A stretch of DNA of 64,000 nt, taken from contig NZ_JAPEMB010000001.1 in the NCBI RefSeq assembly GCF_026343125.1, forward strand, positions 3,663,501 to 3,727,500. The letters are read 5' to 3'. This document shows positions 45,653 through 53,394 of this stretch, in pieces (position 1 is the stretch's first letter; each line of letters starts with the position of its first letter). The notes beneath the pieces were generated by a model. It saw only the letters and a list, made by a program, of their open reading frames with translations. It searched no databases and was not told the origin of the DNA. Origin of the DNA: Streptomyces sp. NBC_00094 (GTDB lineage: Bacteria; Actinomycetota; Actinomycetes; Streptomycetales; Streptomycetaceae). The position numbers and the translations under genes are program-made.

Positions 45653-46321
45653 TCAGGGGCGAGTGGCGTCCAGGGCTGCGATTACGGTCTCAGGGTCACC
45701 GTTGTACAACAGGTGCGGTTCATCGGCCTGAGGGGGGATGAACCGGGTGCGGTATCGCTGCAGGTCACTCTCGGAGAAGTAGATAGAGTTCGGATCATTC
45801 GCGTGGAACTCGTTTCGCGTACTGATCCGCGCCCACAGCTCGTCATGGCTGGCTGCGAGGTAGACGAGTACAGGGGTCGCGTCGGCGTCGATGGAGATCG
45901 CTATCCACTTTGCTCGGTCCTCCGGGGTCCAGAAGCCGTGGTCAACGACGACATCGTGCCCTGCCTTGAGCTGCTCCCTAAGATCGGCCGCCACGTCTTC
46001 CAGTACCGGCCGCTCAAGGGTGGGGAAGACGCCCCGGGGGAAGTCCACCCCGTAGACACCATGCCGGCGGAACATCTCTTCGTCCGGGCACAGCCGTACG
46101 AACCCGCGAGCGGTGAGCGCGCGGGAAAGCGTGGTCTTGCCAGAGCCGGGGAGGCCGGCCATCAGGACACAGAACGGCGGGTACGGAGGCATTGGTCTCG
46201 TCAGGGTCTGGGAGATGGCAGCCACCTCCGCTTCGGCTTCGGGCGCGATTGTGCCAGCTCGGTGGGCTGCTAGCAGTACCCCGAGACGGTTTTCGAGCAC
46301 GCTCGCGAGCGTGTCATCCAT
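45653..46321 (-). CDS. P-loop kinase-like ATPase (AAA_33/zeta-toxin-like)
   Basis: 222 residues from ATG 46321. Walker A GLPGSGKTT is at 56-64, preceded by FCVLMA; CPDEEMF (78-84) and VVVDHGFWTPEDRAKW follow, as in small-molecule kinases and zeta toxins. It lies 5 bp after the GntR gene, so it is probably in the same transcript. Kinases of this type are common next to AICE regulators; the substrate is unknown. Confidence 0.75.
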   Translation of the reverse strand: MDDTLASVLENRLGVLLAAHRAGTIAPEAEAEVAAISQTLTRPMPPYPPFCVLMAGLPGSGKTTLSRALTARGFVRLCPDEEMFRRHGVYGVDFPRGVFPTLERPVLEDVAADLREQLKAGHDVVVDHGFWTPEDRAKWIAISIDADATPVLVYLAASHDELWARISTRNEFHANDPNSIYFSESDLQRYRTRFIPPQADEPHLLYNGDPETVIAALDATRP

Positions 46322-46326
46322 GAACG

Positions 46327-47085
46327 TCACGTGGAGACTTCCGACTCCGTGCGGCATGAACGGCCAGGGCCCCCAAGGTCGACGCCGTACTCCACGACGT
46401 TGCCTTCGCTGTCGACAAACTTCGCTGTCATCACGACCACTGGCTCCGCCGGCAGGTTGTCGAGGTCAAGCTCCAAGAGCCGCGCGTATTCCGGAGTCAG
46501 CAGGGAAGCCGATGCGGTGTCGATGCGGTGACTGATCGGGTGGCCCGTTGCCTCGGCAATGAGCTGGAGCGAGGTTCCCCCCGCCAGGCGCTCACTCTCA
46601 GCTAGCTGAGGAATCAGCTTGCCGTACCGAGCGGGAATCCACGACGTGCTGTGAGCGACGATCCCATGCCGGTCCCTGTACACACGGCTACGGCGGACCA
46701 CGGCGGAGTCAGGCTGGATATCCAGCGCTTCCGCCACTTCAGCGGGTGCAGGCACTACGGCCGCCCGATGGGAGTCGGACCTTTCGCCATCCCCCCAGCT
46801 CGACCCGGTACGACGACTCCGGTCCTGCCGCTGGGATCCCGAAGACATCGGAGACGGCTGGTCCAAGACTTCAGTCCCGATGCCGTGGATGCCTCGGACA
46901 AGGCCGTCGTTGCGCAGCTTGCGCAAGGCCTTCTCGGCTGTCGCGGTGCTCACCTTCCACTCTTCCGAGAGGTTCTTGATGCTCGGCAAGAGGGTTCCCG
47001 GCTGCAGCTGACCGGACGCGATCAGCTCCGTGTAGTGGGCGGCGATTCTCGCGTAAGGCGCCCGATTGTCGGTCTGGCCTGCCAT
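46327..47085 (-). CDS. GntR/UTRA family repressor (KorSA-like)
   Basis: 252 residues. The winged helix is at about 8-75 (YARIAAHYTELIASGQLQPGTLLPSIKNLSEEWKVSTATAEKALRKLRNDGLV) and the UTRA ligand domain at about 105-250. In AICEs this regulator represses transfer and excision genes. The ATG 47085 has AGGGAG upstream. Inverted and direct repeats of CTAGGGAACC at 47110-47167 are its probable operators. Confidence 0.9.
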   Translation of the reverse strand: MAGQTDNRAPYARIAAHYTELIASGQLQPGTLLPSIKNLSEEWKVSTATAEKALRKLRNDGLVRGIHGIGTEVLDQPSPMSSGSQRQDRSRRTGSSWGDGERSDSHRAAVVPAPAEVAEALDIQPDSAVVRRSRVYRDRHGIVAHSTSWIPARYGKLIPQLAESERLAGGTSLQLIAEATGHPISHRIDTASASLLTPEYARLLELDLDNLPAEPVVVMTAKFVDSEGNVVEYGVDLGGPGRSCRTESEVST

Positions 47086-47109
47086 GTTGCCCGCTCCCTG
47101 TCGACACTT

Positions 47110-47167
47110 CCCTTAGGTTCCCTAGCTTACCGCTTGACACCGCAGGGAACCCTAGGGAACCTTAGGG
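47110..47167. promoter_or_regulatory. Operator cluster of the AICE GntR repressor
   Basis: CCCTTAGGTTCCCTAG (47110-47125) and its near-exact inverse CTAGGGAACCTTAGGG (47152-47167) flank a TTGACA hexamer (47134-47139), with an additional half-site AGGGAACCCTAGGG at 47144-47157. The layout suits repression of both the repressor gene and the rightward operon. Confidence 0.75.
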
Positions 47168-47548
47168 ACGTGCCCGCCAGTCGATTCATGACAAGCGGCA
47201 CCCGGTTTCAAGTACCCAGCCATGCCTATCGGTTCGGGATAGCCAAGCTCCTTGCTGGAGGTGGGCCCCGCGCGCTCGTTGATTGAAAACTGAACAGAGT
47301 GCCTTAAAGGAAACACGGCCACCACCTCACCTGTGGTGGCCAGCGCGGCCAAGATCCGCGCATCCAACCTCTTCGCAGCCTGACGGGCTGCGGCCGGCTG
47401 CCTCCTCCGCCCGTCCGGACCCCGCACGGGTGTCGTACGGGCGGAGTGGCAGGGAGCCGGATTTCTGGTTCTAACGGCGAGAGCCCCCGGAGGTGCAACT
47501 CCGGGGGCTCGGTTCGGGCCGTTCCCGCATGGAAGGGAGCACGACCCA
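47168..47548 (+). other. Long leader of the AICE transfer operon with two hairpins
   Basis: About 380 bp without a credible gene. It contains a 9-bp hairpin (GGCCACCAC/GTGGTGGCC, 47317-47341) and a perfect 12-bp hairpin (GAGCCCCCGGAG/CTCCGGGGGCTC, 47481-47510) 38 bp before the first gene. Possible attenuator or untranslated RNA. Confidence 0.55.
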
Positions 47549-47815
47549 ATGTTGTCCATCGCTGCACTTCAGGCCGTTGTTACGGCCACCCCGTTCGATG
47601 GTGATCCGTCGGACGCGGAGCTGGACGCGATCGAGACCGAGATGCCGCTGATCCTGGCGGACGTCGAGCTGCTCGACGCGGTGATCAAGACGCTGGACCG
47701 TCCGGTCGCGAAGCTGGACGAGCGGCGGATCCGCCGGGCCCGCAACCGGGTCGTGGCGGCCCGCCGGGACCTCACGAACCGCACCGGCCTGACGCTGACG
47801 GACGGTGCCGCGTGA
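47549..47815 (+). CDS. DUF6284-like small AICE protein
   Basis: 88 residues: an acidic N-terminal half (DGDPSDAELDAIETEMPLILADVELLDAVIKTL) and a basic C-terminal half (DERRIRRARNRVVAARRDLTNR). A frequent first gene of streptomycete AICE operons; function unknown. AAGGGAG precedes the ATG. It overlaps the next gene (GTGA). Confidence 0.75.
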   Translation: MLSIAALQAVVTATPFDGDPSDAELDAIETEMPLILADVELLDAVIKTLDRPVAKLDERRIRRARNRVVAARRDLTNRTGLTLTDGAA

Positions 47816-48150
47816 GGGCCCAGACGCTGGCGGACCTGTCCGCCCCCCTGCTCGCGCTGCGGCTCCTCGGCGCCGAGTTCGGGCACCTGCCGGCGCCGAC
47901 CGTGGAGGTCTCGCCGATCTACCCCGGGCGGCTGGAGCTGACGTTCCACGGCGACTTCGCCGCCTTCGAGGCGTGGCGCGAGGCCCTGAGCATCGCCCCC
48001 GAGGGCGTCGTTCACCGTGTTCAGGTCGGTGGTCAGACCGGTGTCCTGCGCGTTTACGCGACGTTCGCCGGGGCCGAGCTGGAGCTGATCGGCTACGCGA
48101 AGGTCCCGGCCGCCGAGCCGGTCCTGGCGGGGTCGGGGGCGCCGTCGTGA
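47812..48150 (+). CDS. Small AICE protein of unknown function
   Basis: 112 residues from GTG 47812, translationally coupled on both sides. The middle is VEVSPIYPGRLELTFHGDFAAFEAWREAL, an alpha/beta pattern. No family recognised. Confidence 0.7.
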   Translation: MRAQTLADLSAPLLALRLLGAEFGHLPAPTVEVSPIYPGRLELTFHGDFAAFEAWREALSIAPEGVVHRVQVGGQTGVLRVYATFAGAELELIGYAKVPAAEPVLAGSGAPS

Positions 48151-49154
48151 ACGGTGTTCAGATCCGTTCAGCGGAGCGCGCCCTGTCGGTGGGCACGTGG
48201 CTGATCGTGTCCGGCGCGATGCTCTACTCGGTCCTCACGGTCACCCCGCTCATGCGGGCCCACACCGCTGATGAGTGGGACTGGACGGCGCCGATCCTGC
48301 CGCTCGTGGTGGACGCGGCAGTCGTCATCGTCGTCCGCCTCGACTCCGTCCTGGCCCGTCTCGGCGGGCACGGCGGCAGGTGGCCGGTCGTACTGCGGTG
48401 GATGACCGGCGGCATGACCCTGGCACTGAACGTCGCGGACTCCGCCCTGAGGAAAGACCTGGTCGGCGTCGCGGTCCACGCGGTGGCGCCGCTGCTGCTG
48501 ATCGTCACAGCCGAGACCGGTCTCGCCTACCGCACGGCGATCACGAACGCGCTCACGGCCATCCAGGAGCGTGAACGCGCCGAGCGGGCCGAGCGCGAGA
48601 AGGCCGCTGTCGAGCGTGCCGACGCTGCCGAGAAGCGAGTCCGTGAGGCGCGGGAGTTCGAGGCCCGGATGGCGCGTGAACAGCGCGAGCACGAAGCCTC
48701 CCTGGCCCGTGAACAGTCCGATCGGGAAGAGCGCGCACGGCGTGAGGAGCGCGAGCGGGCCGAGGCCGTCGAGAGGGCGGAGCGGGCCGAGCTTGAACGC
48801 GCTGAGCGTGAGCGTGAACAGCAGTGCATCGAGCGTGAACGCCGTGAACGCGAGGCCACCGCGCGTATGGAGAAGGAGCGTCGGGAGCGCGAGGAGCGGG
48901 CCCGCCATGAACGGCGCGAGCAGGCCGAGCGCGCCGAGCGTGAACGCGCTGAACTCCTCGCCGCCGGCCCCGCGTCGGGGAAGCAGTCCGAGGAGCAGGC
49001 ACGCAAGACCGTGGCCACCGCCTACGCGGCGGGGGTCCCGGTCCGGCAGACCGCCGAGCTGTGCGGCTGGTCGATCGGCTGGGTCTCCACCCGCTACCAG
49101 GAACTCCGCGACAACGCCCCCGCTGCCCGCGCCCTTGAAGGAGCCGCGCAGTGA
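48147..49154 (+). CDS. DUF2637 transfer-operon protein (membrane plus coiled coil plus HTH)
   Basis: 335 residues from GTG 48147. Four hydrophobic helices lie in the first 120 residues (DUF2637). Residues about 132-285 form a long Glu/Arg-rich coiled coil built of ERAERE-type repeats. A C-terminal helix-turn-helix is TVATAYAAGVPVRQTAELCGWSIGWVSTRYQEL. Such Spd-type proteins accompany TraB in AICEs, possibly linking the transfer apparatus and DNA to the membrane. Confidence 0.82.
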   Translation: MNGVQIRSAERALSVGTWLIVSGAMLYSVLTVTPLMRAHTADEWDWTAPILPLVVDAAVVIVVRLDSVLARLGGHGGRWPVVLRWMTGGMTLALNVADSALRKDLVGVAVHAVAPLLLIVTAETGLAYRTAITNALTAIQERERAERAEREKAAVERADAAEKRVREAREFEARMAREQREHEASLAREQSDREERARREERERAEAVERAERAELERAEREREQQCIERERREREATARMEKERREREERARHERREQAERAERERAELLAAGPASGKQSEEQARKTVATAYAAGVPVRQTAELCGWSIGWVSTRYQELRDNAPAARALEGAAQ

Positions 49155-49486
49155 GTACGGTCCCGATCTACCGCTGGCGGTTGGCCCCTGAGGGGCTGGC
49201 GACGCTCCGGCAGCTCCGGGCACGGGGCCTCCGCCCAGGCGGTCAGCCGGTCGTGGCCCAGCTCGAACGCCCCCGCCGCCGGCGTGGCCCGTTGGTCGCG
49301 TTCCTCTACCGCGTCGACCTCGCAGTGCCGGTCCGCCCCATGACCCCTGCGAAGCGGGCGGCCCTGGAGCGGGCGAACGCGGCCCGGCGGATCTGCCCGG
49401 AGTGCGGGCGGGACGCCGGCTACCGGATCCCGCCCTCCCTCGGCATGTGCGTCCCGTGCGCGGACACTCCTCAACTCGCGCCTTGA
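49151..49486 (+). CDS. Zinc-ribbon-like small AICE protein
   Basis: 111 residues from GTG 49151 (coupled). The C-terminal RRICPECGRDAGYRIPPSLGMCVPCAD holds a CxxC...CxxC zinc knuckle. It matches the RRQRL-motif zinc-binding proteins found in streptomycete transfer operons; role unknown. Confidence 0.75.
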   Translation: MSTVPIYRWRLAPEGLATLRQLRARGLRPGGQPVVAQLERPRRRRGPLVAFLYRVDLAVPVRPMTPAKRAALERANAARRICPECGRDAGYRIPPSLGMCVPCADTPQLAP

Positions 49487-49500
49487 CCTGGAGGTTTGCT

Positions 49501-50010
49501 GTGTCCCGTCGTTCCCGTTCCCGCACGGTGAAGGTGCCTGCGGGTGCCACGACCGTGCGTATCCCGAGGCAGCGCGGCTTACGGCCGCACGCTGCCCCGG
49601 TCGTCGTCCTTGTCCCCGAGGAGCGTCCCTCGCTCACCTCCCGGGCCGCGTGGGCTGTGGGGCGCTGGCTGTGGCGTCACCGCACGGTGTGGGCGCCGTC
49701 CGGTATCGCCGTCGGTGTCTTCGCCGCCGTGGCCGCCGTGCACGTGATCGCCCCGTGGATGGTCTGGGTCCTCGCCGCCACCACGCTCACGCCCGCCGCC
49801 GGGCTGTGGTGGTGCCGCCGCAAGTACCCCGAGGTCTTCGCCCAGCGCCCCGCCCGCCTCGCCGCCCTCGCCGCTCTGGCCACGGCGGCGCTGGGCTGGG
49901 CCGCCGGCACCGTGCACTTCGGCCCGCTCACCGTCCCGCTGGCCTGGGTGTGGCTGCTGCTCACCGCCACCGCGCAGGTCTTCTGGCTCGTCGTCCGCCG
50001 CTCCCACTGA
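49501..50010 (+). CDS. Spd-like membrane protein of the AICE
   Basis: 169 residues from GTG 49501 (GGAGG 8 bp upstream). A basic N-terminus (VSRRSRSRTVKV) is followed by about four hydrophobic helices (about 65-165). Similar membrane proteins contribute to intramycelial plasmid spread. Confidence 0.7.
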   Translation: MSRRSRSRTVKVPAGATTVRIPRQRGLRPHAAPVVVLVPEERPSLTSRAAWAVGRWLWRHRTVWAPSGIAVGVFAAVAAVHVIAPWMVWVLAATTLTPAAGLWWCRRKYPEVFAQRPARLAALAALATAALGWAAGTVHFGPLTVPLAWVWLLLTATAQVFWLVVRRSH

Positions 50011-50028
50011 ACCTGAGGAGTTCCCGTC

Positions 50029-50598
50029 ATGGCACAGATCCCCAACGGCCGGCGCGCCTCGCAGCCCCGGCCCAACACCCCCCGCTCGAACGGCAACAAG
50101 TCGGACAAGTTCGCCAACTTCGGGGCCGCCGCTGGTGGCTTCGCCGGTGCGTTCGGCGGCTCGTTCGTCCCGCCGGTCAACGTCACGGTCAACCGCACCA
50201 ACAACGGCTCCCGGGGCTCCGGAGGTGGCGGCCGTCCGCACGCTCAGGCCCTGATGCCCGAGCCGGACTTCAGCTCTCCGGCGCAGGTGCGGAACTACTG
50301 CAACACGCTGCGGGCCGCCGCCGTCACCTTGTCGATCGAGGTCGCGATGGGCGCGGAGATCCTCAAGAGCGTGCTCGCGGCCGTCCCGGATCCGGAGGGC
50401 CGGATCGGTGGCTCGCGTATCCGGGCCGCGAAGGTCGCACGCAAGCTCCAGAAGTCCGCCGACGAGCTGCGCAACGCGGCCAAACTCGCCGCCGCCGCGT
50501 ACGCGACGTTCCAGCAGGAGTACCAGGAGGAGATCAACCGTGTCCGCCACCGCGCCCGGCCCCGGCAGGCGACGCGCATGGACTGGGCCCAGCAGTAG
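50029..50598 (+). CDS. AICE transfer-operon protein of unknown function
   Basis: 189 residues: a Gly/Asn-rich N-terminal third (FGAAAGGFAGAFGGSF, NGSRGSGGGG) and a helical C-terminal part (VARKLQKSADELRNAAKLAAAAYATFQQEYQEEI). It sits directly before the translocase gene; a TraB helper role is inferred from position only. Confidence 0.7.
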   Translation: MAQIPNGRRASQPRPNTPRSNGNKSDKFANFGAAAGGFAGAFGGSFVPPVNVTVNRTNNGSRGSGGGGRPHAQALMPEPDFSSPAQVRNYCNTLRAAAVTLSIEVAMGAEILKSVLAAVPDPEGRIGGSRIRAAKVARKLQKSADELRNAAKLAAAAYATFQQEYQEEINRVRHRARPRQATRMDWAQQ

Positions 50599-50613
50599 GA
50601 AGGGAGAACGGCC

Positions 50614-52653
50614 ATGGGACGCAAGAACATCGAGGTACTGGACGACGACCTGCGCGGGTCCGACGGCGGGAGCGTCGGCCGCTATCTGCTGCACCGGGCC
50701 AAGCCGCACCTGCCGCCGTGGCTCGGTGTCGCGGGCACCGGCCTCGCCGGAGCGCTGGGGCACCTGCGGTGGGCCGACAGCTCCGCCGCCGGCGTGGGGC
50801 TGACCGTCGCGTCGGTGGCGCTGACCGGCGCTACCTGGTGGATCGGGAAGAACACCTCTCAGCAGCGCAGGCTCCACTCCGCCATCACCGTGGCGGCGGG
50901 GTCGGCGTGGCTGACGGGCGCGTGCCTGGCCGGGCCGGCCGCCGGGCCGCTGGACGACCTGTTCCTGATGGGCGGCCCCGTCATCGCCCTGACGTGGAAC
51001 GTCCGTATGGTCATGCGCCGCACCGACGGCGCCGCCCCGAGCGGGGATAAGGGGCTGCTGGAGAAGGTGGGGCTGGCCCGGGCGGCGATCGGGGCGGCGA
51101 AGATCGAGCCGAACCGGGTGACCGCTTCGCTCGCGCTGGAGCCTGGCGAGCAGACCAACGACGACGTCACCAAGATCCTGCCGCGCCTCGCCTCGGCGCT
51201 GGACCTGCCCACCACGGCGCTGCGGTACATGCCGGACGCCGGATCCGCGCGGCGGGGTGAGCTGGTCATCGTCCCCGAGGACATGCTCGCCGAGGTCGTC
51301 GAGTACGACGGACCGTCCCAGCTGGGCGGCTCGATCGCGGACCCGCTGGTGATCGGCCGGTACGACGACGGCTCCCCGCTGATGCTGTGGCTGCCGGGTG
51401 ACCCGGAGGTGGGCCGCAACGCCACGCACGTGCTGATCGCGGGTGGCACCGGCTCCGGCAAGGGCGACGGCGCGCTGAACGTCCTCACGGAGATCGTCTC
51501 CCGCACCGACGTCAACGTCTGGCTGTCCGACCCGAAGTCCTTCCAGGACTTCCGCCCTCTCCTGCCTGCGTTCGACTGGGCGGAGGAGGGCGGAGCGGGT
51601 ACGGAGGCGATGGTTGCCGCTCTCCAGGCGGCGATCCCCGCCCGGACCCGCTGGCTCGGCGCCCACCGCTACCGCCAGTGGCTCCCCGAGACCGCCCAGC
51701 AGCAGACCGACCCGGCGCACTCCTGCCGGAGTGACGGCACCGCGTGCGGCTGCCCCGGGATGCCGTACCTGGTCGGCTGGTTCGAGGAGGCCGCGAACAC
51801 CCTGCGGAACCTGGGGGACGACGCGTTCACCGGCATCGCCCAGGAGGCCCGCGCGGCCGGCGTCTCGCTGATCGTCTCGCTCCAGCGCCCCAGCTACGAC
51901 CAGATGAGCACCAGCACCCGCGCGTCTCTGCCGTCCGTGATCGCGTTCGGCTGCGACGCGCGTGACGAGGGCTTCGCGCTCCCCGAGACGGTCATCGACT
52001 CCGGCGCCCACCCCGGGGCATGGGGCAACCGCCGCCCCGGCTACTGCTACGTCGTCTCCCCGGGCGTCCCCGAGGACCGCTACCCCGCCCCCGGCCGCAC
52101 CCGCCGGTTCACCTCCGCTTCCATGGACGTGATGGAACTCCTCGCGGACTGGGCCGCCGAACACGGGCCCGCGATGGACGCGGTGACCATCCGGGCCGCA
52201 GAAGGCACGGTCGGCAACGCCTACACCAAGCGCCGCCGCCACACCCCCGACAACCCCGCCGCCCAGACCGGGCCCACCGGCCCGGCCGTCGTGGAGGAAG
52301 ACGAGGACATGACCAAGGGCCCGTTCACCGACCCCGAGGACATCGACATCGACCCCGAGGCCGACCTCCCCGACGACGAAGCGGGCGACGACGAGCCGCT
52401 GTTCGGTACGGACACCGGCCGCAAGCCCACCCCCGACGAGGCCCGCCTCCTCCTCGCCCAGGCCCTCGAAGACTTCGAGGACGAGGGCCGGATGATCGTC
52501 GGCCCGCGCGACTTCACCGACTGGTGCGACACCCACGGCTACAGCCGCCCCTGGGTCTCCGCCCGCCTCAAGGACGCCGCCCTCGACGGACGCCTCGCAC
52601 CCACCGAGCAGACCGGCCGGTGGCGGATCGTCCCCGTCCTCGCCGCCGCCTGA
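50614..52653 (+). CDS. FtsK/SpoIIIE-type conjugal DNA translocase (TraB/TraSA-like)
   Basis: 679 residues. Two to four membrane helices lie in the first 130 residues. Walker A is GGTGSGKG (277-284), where the expected Ser/Thr after Lys is Gly. Walker B is YLVGWFEEAA (about 385-394), with Glu in place of Asp-Glu. An acidic linker (about 560-600) leads to a C-terminal winged helix (FTDWCDTHGYSRPWVSARLKDAALDGRLAP), in the position of the DNA-recognition gamma domain. It moves double-stranded DNA between mycelia. The stop codon is part of the first TGACACCC repeat. Confidence 0.92.
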   Translation: MGRKNIEVLDDDLRGSDGGSVGRYLLHRAKPHLPPWLGVAGTGLAGALGHLRWADSSAAGVGLTVASVALTGATWWIGKNTSQQRRLHSAITVAAGSAWLTGACLAGPAAGPLDDLFLMGGPVIALTWNVRMVMRRTDGAAPSGDKGLLEKVGLARAAIGAAKIEPNRVTASLALEPGEQTNDDVTKILPRLASALDLPTTALRYMPDAGSARRGELVIVPEDMLAEVVEYDGPSQLGGSIADPLVIGRYDDGSPLMLWLPGDPEVGRNATHVLIAGGTGSGKGDGALNVLTEIVSRTDVNVWLSDPKSFQDFRPLLPAFDWAEEGGAGTEAMVAALQAAIPARTRWLGAHRYRQWLPETAQQQTDPAHSCRSDGTACGCPGMPYLVGWFEEAANTLRNLGDDAFTGIAQEARAAGVSLIVSLQRPSYDQMSTSTRASLPSVIAFGCDARDEGFALPETVIDSGAHPGAWGNRRPGYCYVVSPGVPEDRYPAPGRTRRFTSASMDVMELLADWAAEHGPAMDAVTIRAAEGTVGNAYTKRRRHTPDNPAAQTGPTGPAVVEEDEDMTKGPFTDPEDIDIDPEADLPDDEAGDDEPLFGTDTGRKPTPDEARLLLAQALEDFEDEGRMIVGPRDFTDWCDTHGYSRPWVSARLKDAALDGRLAPTEQTGRWRIVPVLAAA

Positions 52654-52782
52654 CACCCGCGTGACGCCTGACACCGTCACGGGCCCCTGACACCCAAACC
52701 CTCAGGCAGACAGGGGTGTCACGCGCCCCTGACACCACCGCGTGACACCCCTGACACCCGCGCCCACGGGCCCGTGACACCC
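52651..52782. other. Candidate clt: cluster of TGACACC repeats
   Basis: Eight copies of TGACACC lie at 52651, 52669, 52688, 52714 (inverted), 52730, 52743, 52752 and 52775; six read TGACACCC. The cluster directly follows the translocase gene, as the TraB recognition sequences of streptomycete plasmids do. Confidence 0.75.
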
Positions 52783-52822
52783 ACCCGTCGCGGGCCCGTG
52801 CCGTACCTGCGAGGACGCACCC

Positions 52823-53314
52823 ATGGCCCACCCCGAGCAGCCGCCCGCCCCCGTCGTCCACTACCCCATCCCCCTCCACCACCCGGCCGCCGGCGCCCCG
52901 CTCGCCATCCCGGCCGCCGGACTCCCGGCCGTCCAGAGCGTCCAACTCCCCGACGGCCGCATCGTCACCGGCTACACCCTCACCCCCGCCTCACCCCACC
53001 CGGCACCGGCCACACGGCCCGTACCGGCATGGGCCAAGACCACGGCCCTGCTCGCCCCCACCGTCGGCGGCGGGATCTCCGCCGCCGGCATCGGACTCTC
53101 CTACGCCGCACCGGGACTCATCGCCATGAGCCACGCCCTCTGGTCCGCCGCCGCCCTCATCGTCGCCGCCGTCATCGCCGTCCCCGTCCTCATCCGCACC
53201 GCCCGCCGGGCAACCGGCAGCAGCAGCGGGACGGGATCGACGACCCACATCACCCAGAACATCACCGCGACCGGCCTCTTCGGCCGCGCCAACGGAACCA
53301 TCAACCACCACTGA
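52823..53314 (+). CDS. Small AICE membrane protein (Spd-like)
   Basis: 163 residues. The first half is Pro-rich and hydrophilic, then two hydrophobic helices (about 75-97 and 105-128) and a Thr/Asn-rich tail (GSTTHITQNITATGLFGRANGTINHH). It probably belongs to the spread genes. The repeat cluster separates it from the translocase. Confidence 0.68.
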   Translation: MAHPEQPPAPVVHYPIPLHHPAAGAPLAIPAAGLPAVQSVQLPDGRIVTGYTLTPASPHPAPATRPVPAWAKTTALLAPTVGGGISAAGIGLSYAAPGLIAMSHALWSAAALIVAAVIAVPVLIRTARRATGSSSGTGSTTHITQNITATGLFGRANGTINHH

Positions 53315-53322
53315 CACGCGGA

Positions 53323-53360
53323 AGGGCGGCCCCCGTCTCGCCAAAGTCCGGGGCCGCCCT
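53323..53360 (+). terminator. Terminator between transfer and replication operons
   Basis: An 11-bp perfect stem (AGGGCGGCCCC/GGGGCCGCCCT) with a 16-base loop. Confidence 0.7.
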
Positions 53361-53394
53361 CACTCCTGATCTAGCTGACCTGGAGGTCTCCAGC

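Noticed and set aside
50029..50598. SsgA-like sporulation protein label
   Set aside because: I see no SsgA fold pattern; the gene is described only as a transfer-operon protein.
49579..52680. 1033-codon open frame on the minus strand
   Set aside because: Antisense to the AICE transfer operon, whose genes are coupled and have domains.
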